The position numbers and the translations under genes were made by a program. A stretch of 64,000 nucleotides of DNA from Streptomyces sp. NBC_00271. Its GTDB lineage: Bacteria; Actinomycetota; Actinomycetes; Streptomycetales; Streptomycetaceae. Position 1 is the first letter of the stretch. Each line of letters starts with the position of its first letter. Of the stretch, positions 45,310 through 53,513 are shown one piece after another. The DNA lies in contig NZ_CP108070.1 of assembly GCF_036178845.1 (NCBI RefSeq), positions 1 to 64,000 of the forward strand. The letters run 5' to 3'. The notes under the pieces are model-generated. The model was not told the DNA's origin and did no database searches. It saw only the letters and a list, made by a program, of their open reading frames with translations.

Positions 45310-45762
45310 CTACTCGGCCCAGGGCTCGAATCCGGTGTGAAGGACGGCGTCGAGGTACGCGCGCAGATGGGCTGCCTCGTCGGCGCCGAAGTTCTCCTCG
45401 AACTGGGCCTGCACGGCATTCCACAGTGGTAGCGCCGCCTTCAGTCGGGTGAGGCCGTCCGGCGTGATGGCGGCGATCCGTGCGCGGCGGTCGGCTGCCG
45501 ATGACTCGACGGTTACCAGACCCTCGCGGGCAAGCGGCTTGAGGTTTGAGGCCATCGTCGTGCGGTCCATGGCGATCACGTCGGCAAGGCTGGTGATCGT
45601 CATTTCTCCGTGCCCACTCAGCTTCTGCAGGATGCTGAGCTGCGTCGCACGAAGACCGACGGGGGCCAGGGCCTTGTCGTAGGTCGCACCGAGGTACCGG
45701 GCCGCCTTGCGCAGGGCCAGGTTGTTGCACGAGTCGGCGGGATCCGTCGGCGCAGTGGTCAT
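45310..45762 (-). CDS. MarR-family transcriptional regulator
   Basis: 150 residues from the ATG at 45762 (GGAGGAGACA upstream). A winged helix-turn-helix is visible: GLRATQLSILQKLSGHGEMT, ITSLADVIAMDRTTMASNLK and the wing LVTVESSAADRRARIAAITPDG. MarR proteins bind palindromic operators as dimers and release on ligand binding. An operator-like TACGAGCAGGTGCTCT lies at 45793-45808 in front of it, related to the GAGCATATGCTC sites found nearby. Confidence 0.9.
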   Translation of the reverse strand: MTTAPTDPADSCNNLALRKAARYLGATYDKALAPVGLRATQLSILQKLSGHGEMTITSLADVIAMDRTTMASNLKPLAREGLVTVESSAADRRARIAAITPDGLTRLKAALPLWNAVQAQFEENFGADEAAHLRAYLDAVLHTGFEPWAE

Positions 45763-45792
45763 TGTCTCCTCCAGAGCTTCACCCACCCATGA

Positions 45793-45808
45793 TACGAGCA
45801 GGTGCTCT
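45793..45808. promoter_or_regulatory. Operator-like palindrome in front of marR
   Basis: TACGAGCAGGTGCTCT: GAGCA/TGCTC arms with a divergent centre, 30 bp upstream of the marR start. Likely an autoregulatory, weaker version of the GAGCATATGCTC operator. Confidence 0.5.
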
Positions 45809-45894
45809 CAAATGCGACAGTCACCCTGCCGCCAACGGTCGGCGACGGGCCGGCGGGTCCACCCCGAACCACTCGCTCTTGCCATCAAGGCAAA

Positions 45895-45912
45895 TATGAG
45901 CATATGCTCATA
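45895..45912. promoter_or_regulatory. MarR-type operator (perfect 18-bp palindrome)
   Basis: TATGAGCATATGCTCATA is fully symmetric with the shared core. It faces a gene-poor stretch on the right (protein remnants at 46075-46201) and marR on the left. Confidence 0.65.
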
Positions 45913-46074
45913 GCTGTGGCGCGATGCCCCCTCCTGACCCCTCCAGCGAGCCTCGCACCCCTCCACCCGAAAGCCTTGCAGAAACCCCCATCGGATCTGC
46001 TCCCGTGCGTGGGCCGACACTCTCCGCAGCGGCCGAACTCTTCCCGAGGCTCCACCTCACCGCCCGCCGCCCGC

Positions 46075-46201
46075 CCGGTTTGGCGAGCTGCCGAAGCGAA
46101 TCCTCCCCGAGGAGATGATCGAAGAACGGGCGACCACGATGCCGAACCCGGCGCCGAATACACACAACGCCGACAAGTGGCTCGTTCGGTACTGCCCGTA
46201 A
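46075..46201 (+). pseudogene. C-terminal protein fragment, family unknown
   Basis: The frame ending in TAA at 46201 reads FGELPKRILPEEMIEERATT then MPNPAPNTHNADKWLVRYCP. It is strongly protein-like but has no start and is not recognised. It lies downstream of the operator at 45895, so it may be the end of a formerly MarR-controlled gene. Confidence 0.4.
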
Positions 46202-46232
46202 GCCACATCAGCCCAAACAATGGAGGATTCCC

Positions 46233-46319
46233 ATGCACGTACCCAAGCCCCTCATGGCAGTCTCGCTGGCGGTGCTCTCGATAGCTGTCACCCTGGGCTG
46301 CTTCGCCCAGGTCTTCTGA
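46233..46319 (+). CDS. 28-residue lipoprotein-like peptide
   Basis: ATG 6 bp after a strong GGAGG. MHVPKPLMAVSLAVLSIAVT then LGCFAQVF: a hydrophobic helix ending in LGC, like a lipobox, with only five residues after the Cys. Either a true small membrane peptide or a lipoprotein gene cut just after its signal; coding-like sequence continues in another frame (AAGTGTGASRSSGSAGS). Confidence 0.45.
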   Translation: MHVPKPLMAVSLAVLSIAVTLGCFAQVF

Positions 46320-46419
46320 CCGCCGGACAAGGCCTGGAGGCCGCCGGCACCGGCACCGGTGCCTCCCGCTCCTCAGGGTCTGCGGGCTCAATGAACGCCG
46401 CCCCGGCCCCTTCGCAGGC

Positions 46420-46650
46420 GTGGACCACCATCCGGCGAAGGCCGACGTCAAGGAGCTCGTCCAGGCCAAGCCGCCCAGGCCAGCGAGGAACCTTGCGGAC
46501 GGCGCCCGACGGGGCCGATCCGGGGAGCGGCGTCACACCGGAGTGGGCGCGTGGGCGCACATCAAGCGGTGCCTGGCCAACCTGGCCGCCCGCGCCCTCG
46601 GCGACCTGGAGACTCTGCTCCCATGTACTCACAGCTTGCGGCCGTGACGA
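46420..46650 (+). pseudogene. IS630-type transposase C-terminal scrap
   Basis: GAWAHIKRCLANLAARALGD then LETLL matches the C-terminal VWAHLKRSLANLA motif of IS630-like transposases. The catalytic DDE part is absent. Confidence 0.5.
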
Positions 46651-46708
46651 GGCCAGCCTGCCCCTGGTGGCGCCACGTCGGCCGGACGGCAGGCTTGCTA
46701 CCAGGAAA

Positions 46709-46728
46709 ATAAGAGCATATGCTCGTAT
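46709..46728. promoter_or_regulatory. MarR-type operator upstream of the NTF2-like gene
   Basis: ATAAGAGCATATGCTCGTAT, the shared palindromic core 71 bp before the NTF2-like start. Confidence 0.65.
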
Positions 46729-46799
46729 CTACTGCTGGAATCACTGGTAGCCGGTCCATGCGTAAGCGGCCAGGGCCGGATCTCGGAAGTAGGCATGAC

Positions 46800-47213
46800 A
46801 TGACGAACGCGGAAGACAGCGATAACGGCCGCCAGGGACTCAGCTACTACCCATGGTGGCTGGACAACCTGGCCGACGACGTCACCCTGGAAGGCGCCGC
46901 CATGAACGGCACCGCCCGTGGCGCGGAGGCGGTCCGCGCCATCGTGGTCAAGGCCCGCGAACTGTACGAGTTCCAGGACTTCAGCTTCACCGGAGACTTC
47001 GGCGACAACGGCTTCCTCGAGATCTACGATGCATCAGTCCTCGGCGAGCCCATGAAGGTTGTCGTCACGGTCACCCGCAACGCCGTCGGACAGGCCCAGG
47101 AACTCGCGGTGCTCCACCGGCCGCGCAACACGCTGCTGCTCTTCTCCCGCGAGATGAACAAGAAGTTCGCCAGCACCCCCCTCGCCGAGCACTTCCTCGC
47201 CGACGAGTCCTGA
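46800..47213 (+). CDS. NTF2/SnoaL-like protein
   Basis: 137 residues from the ATG at 46800. YYPWWLDNLADDVTLEGAAM, GAEAVRAIVVKARELYEFQD and GEPMKVVVTVTRNAVGQAQE follow the cone-shaped NTF2-like fold used by small isomerases and hydrolases. No catalytic residues can be assigned. It has a MarR-type operator in its promoter region, making it a likely member of the same regulon as the nitrilase and the Tat-exported hydrolase. Confidence 0.8.
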   Translation: MTNAEDSDNGRQGLSYYPWWLDNLADDVTLEGAAMNGTARGAEAVRAIVVKARELYEFQDFSFTGDFGDNGFLEIYDASVLGEPMKVVVTVTRNAVGQAQELAVLHRPRNTLLLFSREMNKKFASTPLAEHFLADES

Positions 47214-47272
47214 GACGACGATTCCGGGGGCAGGCCTTACTGAGGCGCCCCCCGGAGTGTGGACACAGGGGA

Positions 47273-48171
47273 TCATGCCGCGAGTGTGAGTCTACGTTCT
47301 GTTTGGTGCTGCTGTTCGAACTCGACGGGTGAGAGGTAGCCGAGCGAGCTGTGGCGCCTTCGCCCGTTGTAGTACGTCAGCCACTGGAAGAGTTCCAGCC
47401 TGGCCTGGCTGATCGTCGTGAAGAGCCTCTGGTGCATCGTCTCTCTCTTCAGCCCCTGCCAGAAGCTCTCGGCGAGGGCGTTGTCGTAACTCGACCCGAC
47501 GCGGCCCATGCTCCTGCGGATCCCGAAACGGTCGCAGACCTGGGCGAACGCGCCCGAGGTGTACTGGGAGCCCCTGTCGGCGTGGAAGATCACCCCGGCC
47601 ACGCTGCCGCCCCGGGTCGCCACCGCCATCTTCAGTGCGTCGATGACGAGTTCGGTCCGCATGTAGGTGGCCATCGACCAGCCGAGCACCCGGCGTGAAC
47701 AGATGTCCAGGACACAGGCGAGATACAGCCACGTGCCACCGACCTGCACGTATGTGATGTCGCCGCACCACTTTTCGTCGAGCTGCCCGGCATGGAACAC
47801 GCGGTTCACCAGGTCCGGGGCCGGCGGCGCGAGCCGGTCCGGGGCCGTGGTGCGTTTGCGCCGCCGCAGATGGCGGCCCTCGACCCCGTTGACGCGCATC
47901 AGCCGTTCGACGCGCTTGCGGTTGACGGTGTGGCCGAAGCCGCGCAGTTCGGCGTGGATGCGGCGGACTCCGTACGTGCCCTTGTGATCGGCGTGGATCT
48001 CGCGGATCTCCTCGACCAGGGCGTCGTCGGCCGCCCGGCGGGCCTGCCGGGCCTCCGCCCCCGCAAGCCACCGGTAGTAGCCCGAGCGCGAGACCTCAAG
48101 AACCCGGCATATCCGCTGCACGCCGAAGTCGGCGCGGTTGGGGCGGAGATGAAGTCCCAGCGGCCGGTCAT
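47273..48171 (-). pseudogene. IS3 OrfB transposase, possibly frameshifted near its start
   Basis: The integrase core is complete: VQRICRVLEVSRSGYYRW, KWCGDITYVQVGGTWLYLA (D), IFHADRGSQYTS (D) and NALAESFWQGLKRE (E). The expected OrfB start at 48171 (MTGRWDFIS, overlapping the orfA stop) is in a different frame from NRADFGVQRICRVLE; a single missing C in the run near 48144 would explain it. A GTG at 48121 could still give a shorter protein. Confidence 0.7.
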
Positions 48172-48494
48172 GCCCTCATCTCCTTGGCGAAATACTGGGC
48201 CGCCCGGCGCAGGATCTCCCGCTCGAGTTCCCACTCCTTCTCGGCCTTGCGCAACCGGCCGAGTTCGGCCCGGAGCCTCGCCAGTTCCTCGTCCCGATCC
48301 TCTGCCGCCTCGTCACCACGGACCTGCCCACGGCCGGCGACCTCGTCGGCCTGCCGGACCCAACTGCGCAGCGTCTCGCCGCTCACCCCGACGTCCGCGG
48401 CGACCGCGGCATACGTCCGCTTCCCGCCCCCCGCGCGGTACAACGCCACCGCGTCGTTCCTGAACTCCACGGGATATGGAGACTTCCGTCCCAC
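48168..48494 (-). CDS. IS3 OrfA (transposase helix-turn-helix subunit)
   Basis: 108 residues, GTG start. SPYPVEFRNDAVALYRAGGG...TYAAVAADVGVSGETLRSWV is the HTH of IS3 OrfA, followed by a leucine-zipper-like coil (ELARLRAELGRLRKAEKEWE) and EREILRRAAQYFAKE. Confidence 0.85.
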   Translation of the reverse strand: MGRKSPYPVEFRNDAVALYRAGGGKRTYAAVAADVGVSGETLRSWVRQADEVAGRGQVRGDEAAEDRDEELARLRAELGRLRKAEKEWELEREILRRAAQYFAKEMRA

Positions 48495-48511
48495 CAGACA
48501 CCCTTCCTCGG

Positions 48512-49375
48512 GGCACTGTCACGTTGTCGGGTGTGTGGAGATCTGGCGGCGTGTCAGGGTGTGGTGTTGCTGGGTTCCGGGCCTTTGGTCAGACCGTGGT
48601 GGGTCGGCCGACAGCGTCGGTGATCTGGTCCCAGATGGCGAAGCGGATGGTCATCTCGGCTCGGTGGTCGGGGGCGGTCATCAGGTGGCGGTGAGGTCGG
48701 AAGTGGGGTGAGATGCCGCTGAACGCGGACAGGAACCGCTGTGCTCCACCGATGCTGCGGAAGCCCTTCATCGCGCGTTCGCGCTGCCGGGTGGGCTGGT
48801 GGGAGTTCTCGGCCCGGTTGTTCAGTCCCTTGTGTGAGCGGTGCTCGACGGAGGGCATGACCTCGCGGTGGGCGGCGCCGTAGGAGCGGAGCTTGTCGGT
48901 GACGACCACCCGCGGCACCGTGCCGGTCTTCTTCATCAGGCGGCGGAAGAAGCGCCTGGCGGCGGCCTTGTCCCGCCGGTTCTGCACGAGGATGTCGAGC
49001 ACGTTGCCGTCCTGGTCGACGGCCCGCCACAGGTACTTGTGCTCCCCGTTGATCTTGATGAAGACCTCGTCCAGGTGCCACTTGTCGCCGGGCCGTGGCC
49101 GACGGCGGCGCAGTCCGTTCGCGTAGGCCTGGCCGAACTTGGCGCACCAGCGGCGGATGGTCTCGTAGGAGACGATCACGCCGCGCTGGAGCAGCAGCTC
49201 CTCGACCTCGCGGAAGCTGAGCGGGAATCGGTGGTACAGCCACACGCAGTGGGATATGACCTCGACCGGGTAACGGTGCCCCCTATACGACGGCGACGCG
49301 CTCTCCACGGACGATCCCCCTCCACCACGACCAACCAGAAGATCATCCCACCCAGTCAGTCAACGTGACAGCGCC
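48512..49375 (-). mobile_element. IS6-family insertion sequence
   Basis: Fifteen-base terminal inverted repeats GGCACTGTCACGTTG (48512-48526) and CAACGTGACAGCGCC (49361-49375) differ at one position. They enclose one transposase gene in an 864-bp element, the usual IS6 size. The adjacent 8-mers (TTCCTCGG and CCTCATGG) are not a target duplication, so the element probably moved with a flanking deletion, consistent with the truncated transposase on its right. Confidence 0.85.
48589..49308 (-). CDS. IS6-family transposase
   Basis: 239 residues. RYPVEVISHCVWLYHRFPLS and FREVEELLLQRGVIVSYETI form the HTH part; the catalytic triad is in WHLDEVFIKI (D), VVVTDKLRSYG (D) and NNRAENSHQPTRQRER (E). Full length, so probably functional. 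Confidence 0.92.
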   Translation of the reverse strand: MESASPSYRGHRYPVEVISHCVWLYHRFPLSFREVEELLLQRGVIVSYETIRRWCAKFGQAYANGLRRRRPRPGDKWHLDEVFIKINGEHKYLWRAVDQDGNVLDILVQNRRDKAAARRFFRRLMKKTGTVPRVVVTDKLRSYGAAHREVMPSVEHRSHKGLNNRAENSHQPTRQRERAMKGFRSIGGAQRFLSAFSGISPHFRPHRHLMTAPDHRAEMTIRFAIWDQITDAVGRPTTV

Positions 49376-50097
49376 CCTCATGGGGGTATCGCCGGATCCA
49401 CGGTGAACTCGCGACCCTCGGCATCAAGGTCGCCGCATCCACCGTCTGGGAGATCCTCCGCGAGCACGGCATCCCGCCCGCGCCGGAACGACACAGCACG
49501 ACGTGGGCCGACTTCCTTCGCAGCCAGGCCGACGCACTGCTCGCGTGCGACTTCTTCGAGACCCGCACCCTGACCGGGGCACGCCTGTACGTCTTTGCCG
49601 TCATCGAGCACTCCACCCGGCGCATCCGGGTCCTGGGCGTAACCGCGCACCCCACCGCGCAGTGGGTCGTGCAGGTCGGACGCAATCTCCTCATGGATCT
49701 CGAGGACGCGGGCAGCAGATCCAGGTTCTTGATCCGCGACCGCGACTCCAAGTTCACGCAGGCCTTCGACGCCGTGCTCGCCGACGCCGGACTCAGGATC
49801 GTCAGAAGCGGCATACGGATGCCGCGGATGAACTCCATCATGGAGCGCTGGATTCAGACCTGCCGACGCGAACTCCTGGACCGAACGCTGATCTGGAACC
49901 AGAGCCACCTTCTACACGCGCTCCGCGAGTTCGAGACCTTTTACAACGAGCATCGACCGCACAGAACGTTGGAGCACGCCGCTCCGCTCCGCCCGATACC
50001 CGAGCCGATCAGCGCGCCAGGACACATCAGCCACCTGGAGGTCCACCGCCGAGACCGCCTCGGCGGAGCCCTTCACGAGTACCGACATGTTGCTTGA
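49376..50097 (+). pseudogene. Integrase-core transposase, 5'-truncated
   Basis: An open frame from the IS6 edge reads YRRIHGELATLGIKVAASTV, then LLACDFFETRTL (D), FLIRDRDSKFTQ (D) and PRMNSIMERWIQTCRRELLD (E), then NEHRPHRTLEHAAP. The rve core is complete but the N-terminal HTH was removed by the IS6 element. Confidence 0.8.
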
Positions 50098-50109
50098 CCA
50101 GGCCGGATA

Positions 50110-50330
50110 ATTAATCGGCACCCGCAGTGCAGCGTGGCCCACGGACCGTACCGCTCGGGCACATCCCTCCAGGCGGTGCCGGTCCGGAACTTCCACACGA
50201 TCCCGTTGAGCACGGTGCGGTCGTCCAACCGCTTCCGCCCCCGCAAGGGCTCGGGCAGCAGCGGCCGGACGAACTCCCACTCGGCGTCCGACAGTTCATG
50301 GCGACGTATCACCCCACCATGATCCACCAC
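50110..50330 (-). pseudogene. IS5-family transposase N-terminal fragment
   Basis: RRHELSDAEWEFVRPLLPEP then KRLDDRTVLNGIVWKFRTGT and AWRDVPERYGPWATLH is the conserved IS5 N-terminus. Similarity ends abruptly at 50115, where the integrase-type element joins. Confidence 0.85.
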
Positions 50331-50452
50331 TCAAGATCTTTTGAAGACACGACCTAGGGGACAACTGACCAGCGGGAGACCGAGGCTGGGGAAGGCGGAC
50401 AGCCCCAGCCAAGCGACCGCGGGGAGCAAGAAGGCCGCGGGCGCCGGGCTTG

Positions 50453-51124
50453 TCAGACCCGGACGGTGCTCCTGTCTGGGCTCTGCCCGCCGCGCACCCT
50501 GTAGACGCCTGGACTCACCTCGTCGGACCGCTCGATAACAACCGATACCAAGTCGGCAGGCCACCTTGTGCGCGAATCCCAAGTTGCTCCTACCGGCAGG
50601 TGCATGTTCACAACACCTGTGAGCCGCGCACCCTTCAGGTCCGCGTCGGTCAGGTCCGCGCCGTTCAGGTCCGCGCCGTTCAGGTCCGCGCCGTTCAGGA
50701 TCGCGCGGTACAGGATCGCGCGGTTCAGCTGCGCGTCGGTCAGGTGCGCGCCGTTCAGGTGCGCGGTGGTCAGCCTCGCGCCGTTCAGGTCCGTGCCGCG
50801 CAGGTCCGCGCCGTTCAGGTGCGCGCCGTTCAGGTCCGCGCCGCGCAGGTCCGCGTTGGCCAGGTCCGTGCCGCGCAGGTCCGCGCCGTTCAGGTCCGCG
50901 TTGGCCAGGCCCGCGCCGCGCAGGTCCGCGCCGCGCAGGTTCAGCTCGTCCAGCGGCGGCTTGGTGCGACTGAGCTGAAAGGCTTGCAGGAAGGGCGTTT
51001 CCTCTGCGTTCTCAGCGATGGCCTCCGCGGTTGCCGTGATGGCGGTGGCGGGGGCGTCGGGGCAGGCGAGGTAGAGCAGTCCGCGTAGGCGGGCTGCGTG
51101 CTCGGCGCGTTGAGCGTCCGTCAC
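50453..51124 (-). CDS. Pentapeptide-repeat protein
   Basis: About 223 residues from the GTG at 51124 (GGAGAC upstream; an ATG at 51160 is also open). An N-terminal helical part (DAQRAEHAARLRGLLYLACP) precedes roughly 25 A(D/N)LxG pentapeptides (NLRGADLRGAGLANADLNGA...), which fold as a right-handed beta-helix. Such proteins can mimic DNA or act as scaffolds. Last gene of a coupled operon with the two upstream genes. Confidence 0.88.
   Translation of the reverse strand: MTDAQRAEHAARLRGLLYLACPDAPATAITATAEAIAENAEETPFLQAFQLSRTKPPLDELNLRGADLRGAGLANADLNGADLRGTDLANADLRGADLNGAHLNGADLRGTDLNGARLTTAHLNGAHLTDAQLNRAILYRAILNGADLNGADLNGADLTDADLKGARLTGVVNMHLPVGATWDSRTRWPADLVSVVIERSDEVSPGVYRVRGGQSPDRSTVRV
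50635..50945. repeat. 15-bp tandem-like repeats inside the pentapeptide gene
   Basis: The unit CAGGTCCGCGCCGTT and close variants recur about 20 times in register with the pentapeptide codons, far more uniform at DNA level than the protein requires. Confidence 0.8.
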
Positions 51125-51149
51125 CACGTCTCCAGGGTAGGCCAGGGAG

Positions 51150-51455
51150 TCACAGCGCATCCCGTTGCTGCTTGACGCAGATGGGGCAGCGATAGCGCGG
51201 AACTGTGTTCAGCGTGAGCAGGAGTTGGACGGCTTCGTCTTCGGCCAGGTGGACGGTGTCCGTGCTGCGGGTCTGTGCAAGTGCCGCCGTTCCCATGATC
51301 ACCTCGATCAAGCGGGTGAAGTGCTTCTCTGCCCATTTCCAGTCCGGTTCGGCGTCCGGCCTGGCGCCGTCGAAGGGGTGGCGGGCGCCGAAGGCCAGGA
51401 CCGCGGCCTTGACGTCCTCGCCGTCCCGTTTGTGCACCTCGTGCAGGGTGATCAC
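51150..51455 (-). CDS. Hypothetical protein between DUF6313 and pentapeptide genes
   Basis: 101 residues, GTG start overlapping the upstream DUF6313 stop (GTGA). It contains a C-terminal RYRCPICVKQQRDAL with a CxxC pair, otherwise helical and charged. Not recognised. Confidence 0.65.
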   Translation of the reverse strand: MITLHEVHKRDGEDVKAAVLAFGARHPFDGARPDAEPDWKWAEKHFTRLIEVIMGTAALAQTRSTDTVHLAEDEAVQLLLTLNTVPRYRCPICVKQQRDAL

Positions 51456-51892
51456 GAGCCGCTCCCGGATGGCGGGGGCGGGCCGGGGGGGTCGGCCAGG
51501 CGGCGCAGTTCGTCGAGGACGTCACTCAGCTCGCGCGCGTGGTGGGCCTGGATCTGCTCGGTGATGACGTAGCCGGCGGCAGCTCCGATGATGGCAGGGA
51601 TTGCGGCCCAGCCGATCAGGGACAGCGGCCACGCGCACCACTGGGGGCGGACGGTCGCGGGCGAGGTGATGCCGGTCAGCACGTCGTAGGCGTTTGCCCA
51701 GCCGATCAGGAACCCGTTGAGCACGTACAGGGCACCGCACATCGTCAGCACGACGGCGCCCCGGCTGAGCAGCCAGTAGCCGAACCGGGGCAGGGCATGC
51801 CGGTCGGCCCAGCGTGCTCGCAGCCGCTGCCGTCGGCCCGGTGGCGGGGGCCCGCCGGGCGGGGGCGCAGGTGCGGAGGACACATCGCCCAC
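51452..51892 (-). CDS. DUF6313-like membrane protein
   Basis: 146 residues with two hydrophobic segments (GAVVLTMCGALYVLNGFLIG and LIGWAAIPAIIGAAAGYVIT) and Pro/Gly-rich ends. I recognise it as DUF6313-like. First gene of the three-gene operon. Confidence 0.65.
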   Translation of the reverse strand: MGDVSSAPAPPPGGPPPPGRRQRLRARWADRHALPRFGYWLLSRGAVVLTMCGALYVLNGFLIGWANAYDVLTGITSPATVRPQWCAWPLSLIGWAAIPAIIGAAAGYVITEQIQAHHARELSDVLDELRRLADPPGPPPPSGSGS

Positions 51893-52429
51893 GGTAGGGG
51901 CTAGATCGCCTCTCTGGCAGGTGAAGGGCGGTCTCCGCGGCAGGAATTGAAGTGTATTGCCCGGCGCATAGCGGCACGGCCGGGCCCGGCAGAGTGAGTC
52001 CGCGCGCTACAGCTGCGGTGCCGTGCCGAACTTGGCGCCGGCGTCGGTGAGCTTGGGCCCGTCCGTCTGCTGGAAGTCGGCGCCTGCCCGCGCTCACGCA
52101 GCGCCTCCAGCACCGACAGTGCCCTCTCCCAGTTCCTCATCTCGCTCCCCCAGCGTGTGCCCATGTACGCGTGCACCGAACGTAGACGCCGACACCGGTC
52201 CGGACAGCGCCAAGTCGGGGAAGGCCAGCCCACCGGGTGACACCGGCCGCCACAGACGTGCCGGGCGGGACGCCACCCGGTAAGACACTGCGGTACCGCC
52301 GGATCCGGCGGTACCGCAGTCGTCTGATGCAGGGTTTTGCGCCCGTTCACCCCTCCCGCTCAACACGTTCCAGGCCCAGCTACCGGGCCAGGGCGGGACG
52401 GCGCGACTTTCGTGCTTCGCAGGATCTAC
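51893..52429. other. Spacer with possible protein remnants
   Basis: About 540 bases. The minus strand has two coding-like pieces in different frames, EMRNWERALSVLEALRERGQ (about 52060-52145) and ADFQQTDGPKLTDAGAKFGT (about 52015-52080), probably a frameshifted C-terminus. Nothing else is supported. Confidence 0.3.
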
Positions 52430-52449
52430 AATTGAAGAGTTCTTCAATT
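52430..52449. promoter_or_regulatory. ArsR-type operator 1
   Basis: AATTGAAGA-GT-TCTTCAATT, perfect 9-bp arms, in front of the small ORF and first arsR-like gene. AT-rich palindromes of this shape are typical SmtB/ArsR sites, and similar ones precede the other two ArsR paralogues. Confidence 0.65.
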
Positions 52450-52476
52450 CGTTAATTGCATGATGTGGAGGTCGGG

Positions 52477-52659
52477 GTGGACACAGTCACCGAGGCGCTG
52501 TTGGCGCGGGTGCGGGCGGCCCGGGCCCAGCTGGCGGATGCCGTGGCGGCCGAGGACGTGTACGCCGTGGCGGTGGCGCAGGACGAGCTGGACGACGCGG
52601 TGCGGCTGGCCCACGGGCTCGGGCTCGACGTCGAGGCCGCAGGGGCAGACGAGGGGTGA
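52477..52659 (+). CDS. Small acidic helical protein
   Basis: 60 residues from the GTG at 52477 (GGAGGTCGGG upstream). VDTVTEALLARVRAARAQLA then DAVAAEDVYAVAVAQDELDD suggests a coiled helical hairpin. It overlaps the start of the ArsR gene by about 4 bp. Function unknown. Confidence 0.6.
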   Translation: MDTVTEALLARVRAARAQLADAVAAEDVYAVAVAQDELDDAVRLAHGLGLDVEAAGADEG

Positions 52660-53003
52660 CGGGCATGCAGGTGCCGCTGTACGAGGCGAAGGCGGAGTTC
52701 TTCCGGATGCTCGGGCATCCGGTACGGATCAGGGTGCTGGAGCTGCTGCAGGACGGGGCGAAGCCGGTGCGTGACCTGCTGACGGCGATCGAGGTCGAGC
52801 CGTCGAACCTCTCGCAGCAGCTGGCGGTGCTGCGCCGCTCCGGGATCGTCACCGCCACCCGTACCGGCTCCACCGTGATGTACGAGCTGGCGGGCGGGGA
52901 CGTGGCCGAGCTGCTGGCCGCGGCGCGCCGGATCCTGTCCGTACTGGCGGCGAGCCGGCGGGAGCTGCTGGACGAGCTGCGTGTCACGGAGTCGGCGCAG
53001 TGA
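52656..53003 (+). CDS. ArsR/SmtB-family regulator (paralogue 1)
   Basis: 115 residues, GTG start. EAKAEFFRMLGHPVRIRVLE then LLTAIEVEPSNLSQQLAVLR is the ArsR winged HTH; no metal-binding CxC is visible, so it may sense something other than metal. Very similar to the paralogues at 55.6 and 60.2 kb. The stop overlaps the next gene (TGATG). Confidence 0.88.
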   Translation: MTGMQVPLYEAKAEFFRMLGHPVRIRVLELLQDGAKPVRDLLTAIEVEPSNLSQQLAVLRRSGIVTATRTGSTVMYELAGGDVAELLAAARRILSVLAASRRELLDELRVTESAQ

Positions 53004-53470
53004 TGGGCGGACGCTCGTTCCGGCCGTGGCGCCGAAGCCGGCCCGCAGCAGCAATAGAGCATGTGCCGGCGCAGATGCGACGCCACTTCGTCTCCGTACC
53101 GGTAGGACCGGACGCGGTGCGGCAGGCCCGTGAGGCGGTGACCGGGCGCTTCGGCGGGGTCGGCGTCGCACCGGGCTCCGCGTTCGCCGACGCGGTGGTG
53201 CTGGTGGTCAGTGAGCTGATCGTGAACGTGCTGCGCCATGCACCACGGTCCCCGGTCGCGGACGTGGGCATGACGGTCGGGGCGGGGCGGCTGGTCGTCA
53301 GTGTCGCCGACGCCGAGCCGCATCTGCCCGAGCTTGAACCGGGCGCGACGGGCGCAGGGCTGCAGCTGGTGGCCGAGCTGGCCGCCGAGTACGACGGCGA
53401 CGTCAGCGCGGAACCGGCCGCCGACCATGACGGCAAGGTGGTCCTCGTCCGGTTCCGCATGCCGTCGTAG
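53003..53470 (+). CDS. ATP-binding regulatory protein (HATPase, RsbW-like)
   Basis: 155 residues. DAVVLVVSELIVNVLRHAPR contains the N-box and VSVADAEPHLPEL, GAGLQLVAELA the G-boxes of GHKL ATPases. Streptomyces has many such anti-sigma-like kinases. Co-transcribed with ArsR 1. Confidence 0.8.
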   Translation: MGGRSFRPWRRSRPAAAIEHVPAQMRRHFVSVPVGPDAVRQAREAVTGRFGGVGVAPGSAFADAVVLVVSELIVNVLRHAPRSPVADVGMTVGAGRLVVSVADAEPHLPELEPGATGAGLQLVAELAAEYDGDVSAEPAADHDGKVVLVRFRMPS

Positions 53471-53513
53471 GCCGTATCAACGTGGAGATCGCGGGAAGCA
53501 GGGAGACGACACT

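Larger units (their letters stand above)
47241..48511 (-). mobile_element. IS3-family insertion sequence
   Basis: orfA (48494-48168) and orfB (to 47273) in overlapping frames. The orfA stop overlaps an orfB ATG (GCATGA). The right end is abutted by the IS6 element at 48512, and the left end is near 47241 where a TGAGGCG...TGTGGACA end-like motif occurs. Exact termini and target duplication are not clear. Confidence 0.75.

Noticed and set aside
37900..47213. Secondary-metabolite gene cluster
   Set aside because: No synthase, NRPS/PKS or terpene cyclase gene; the enzymes present are stand-alone hydrolases.
50450..51088. Plus-strand ORF rich in VRAVQ repeats
   Set aside because: It is the antisense shadow of the pentapeptide gene; the repeat DNA keeps several frames open.
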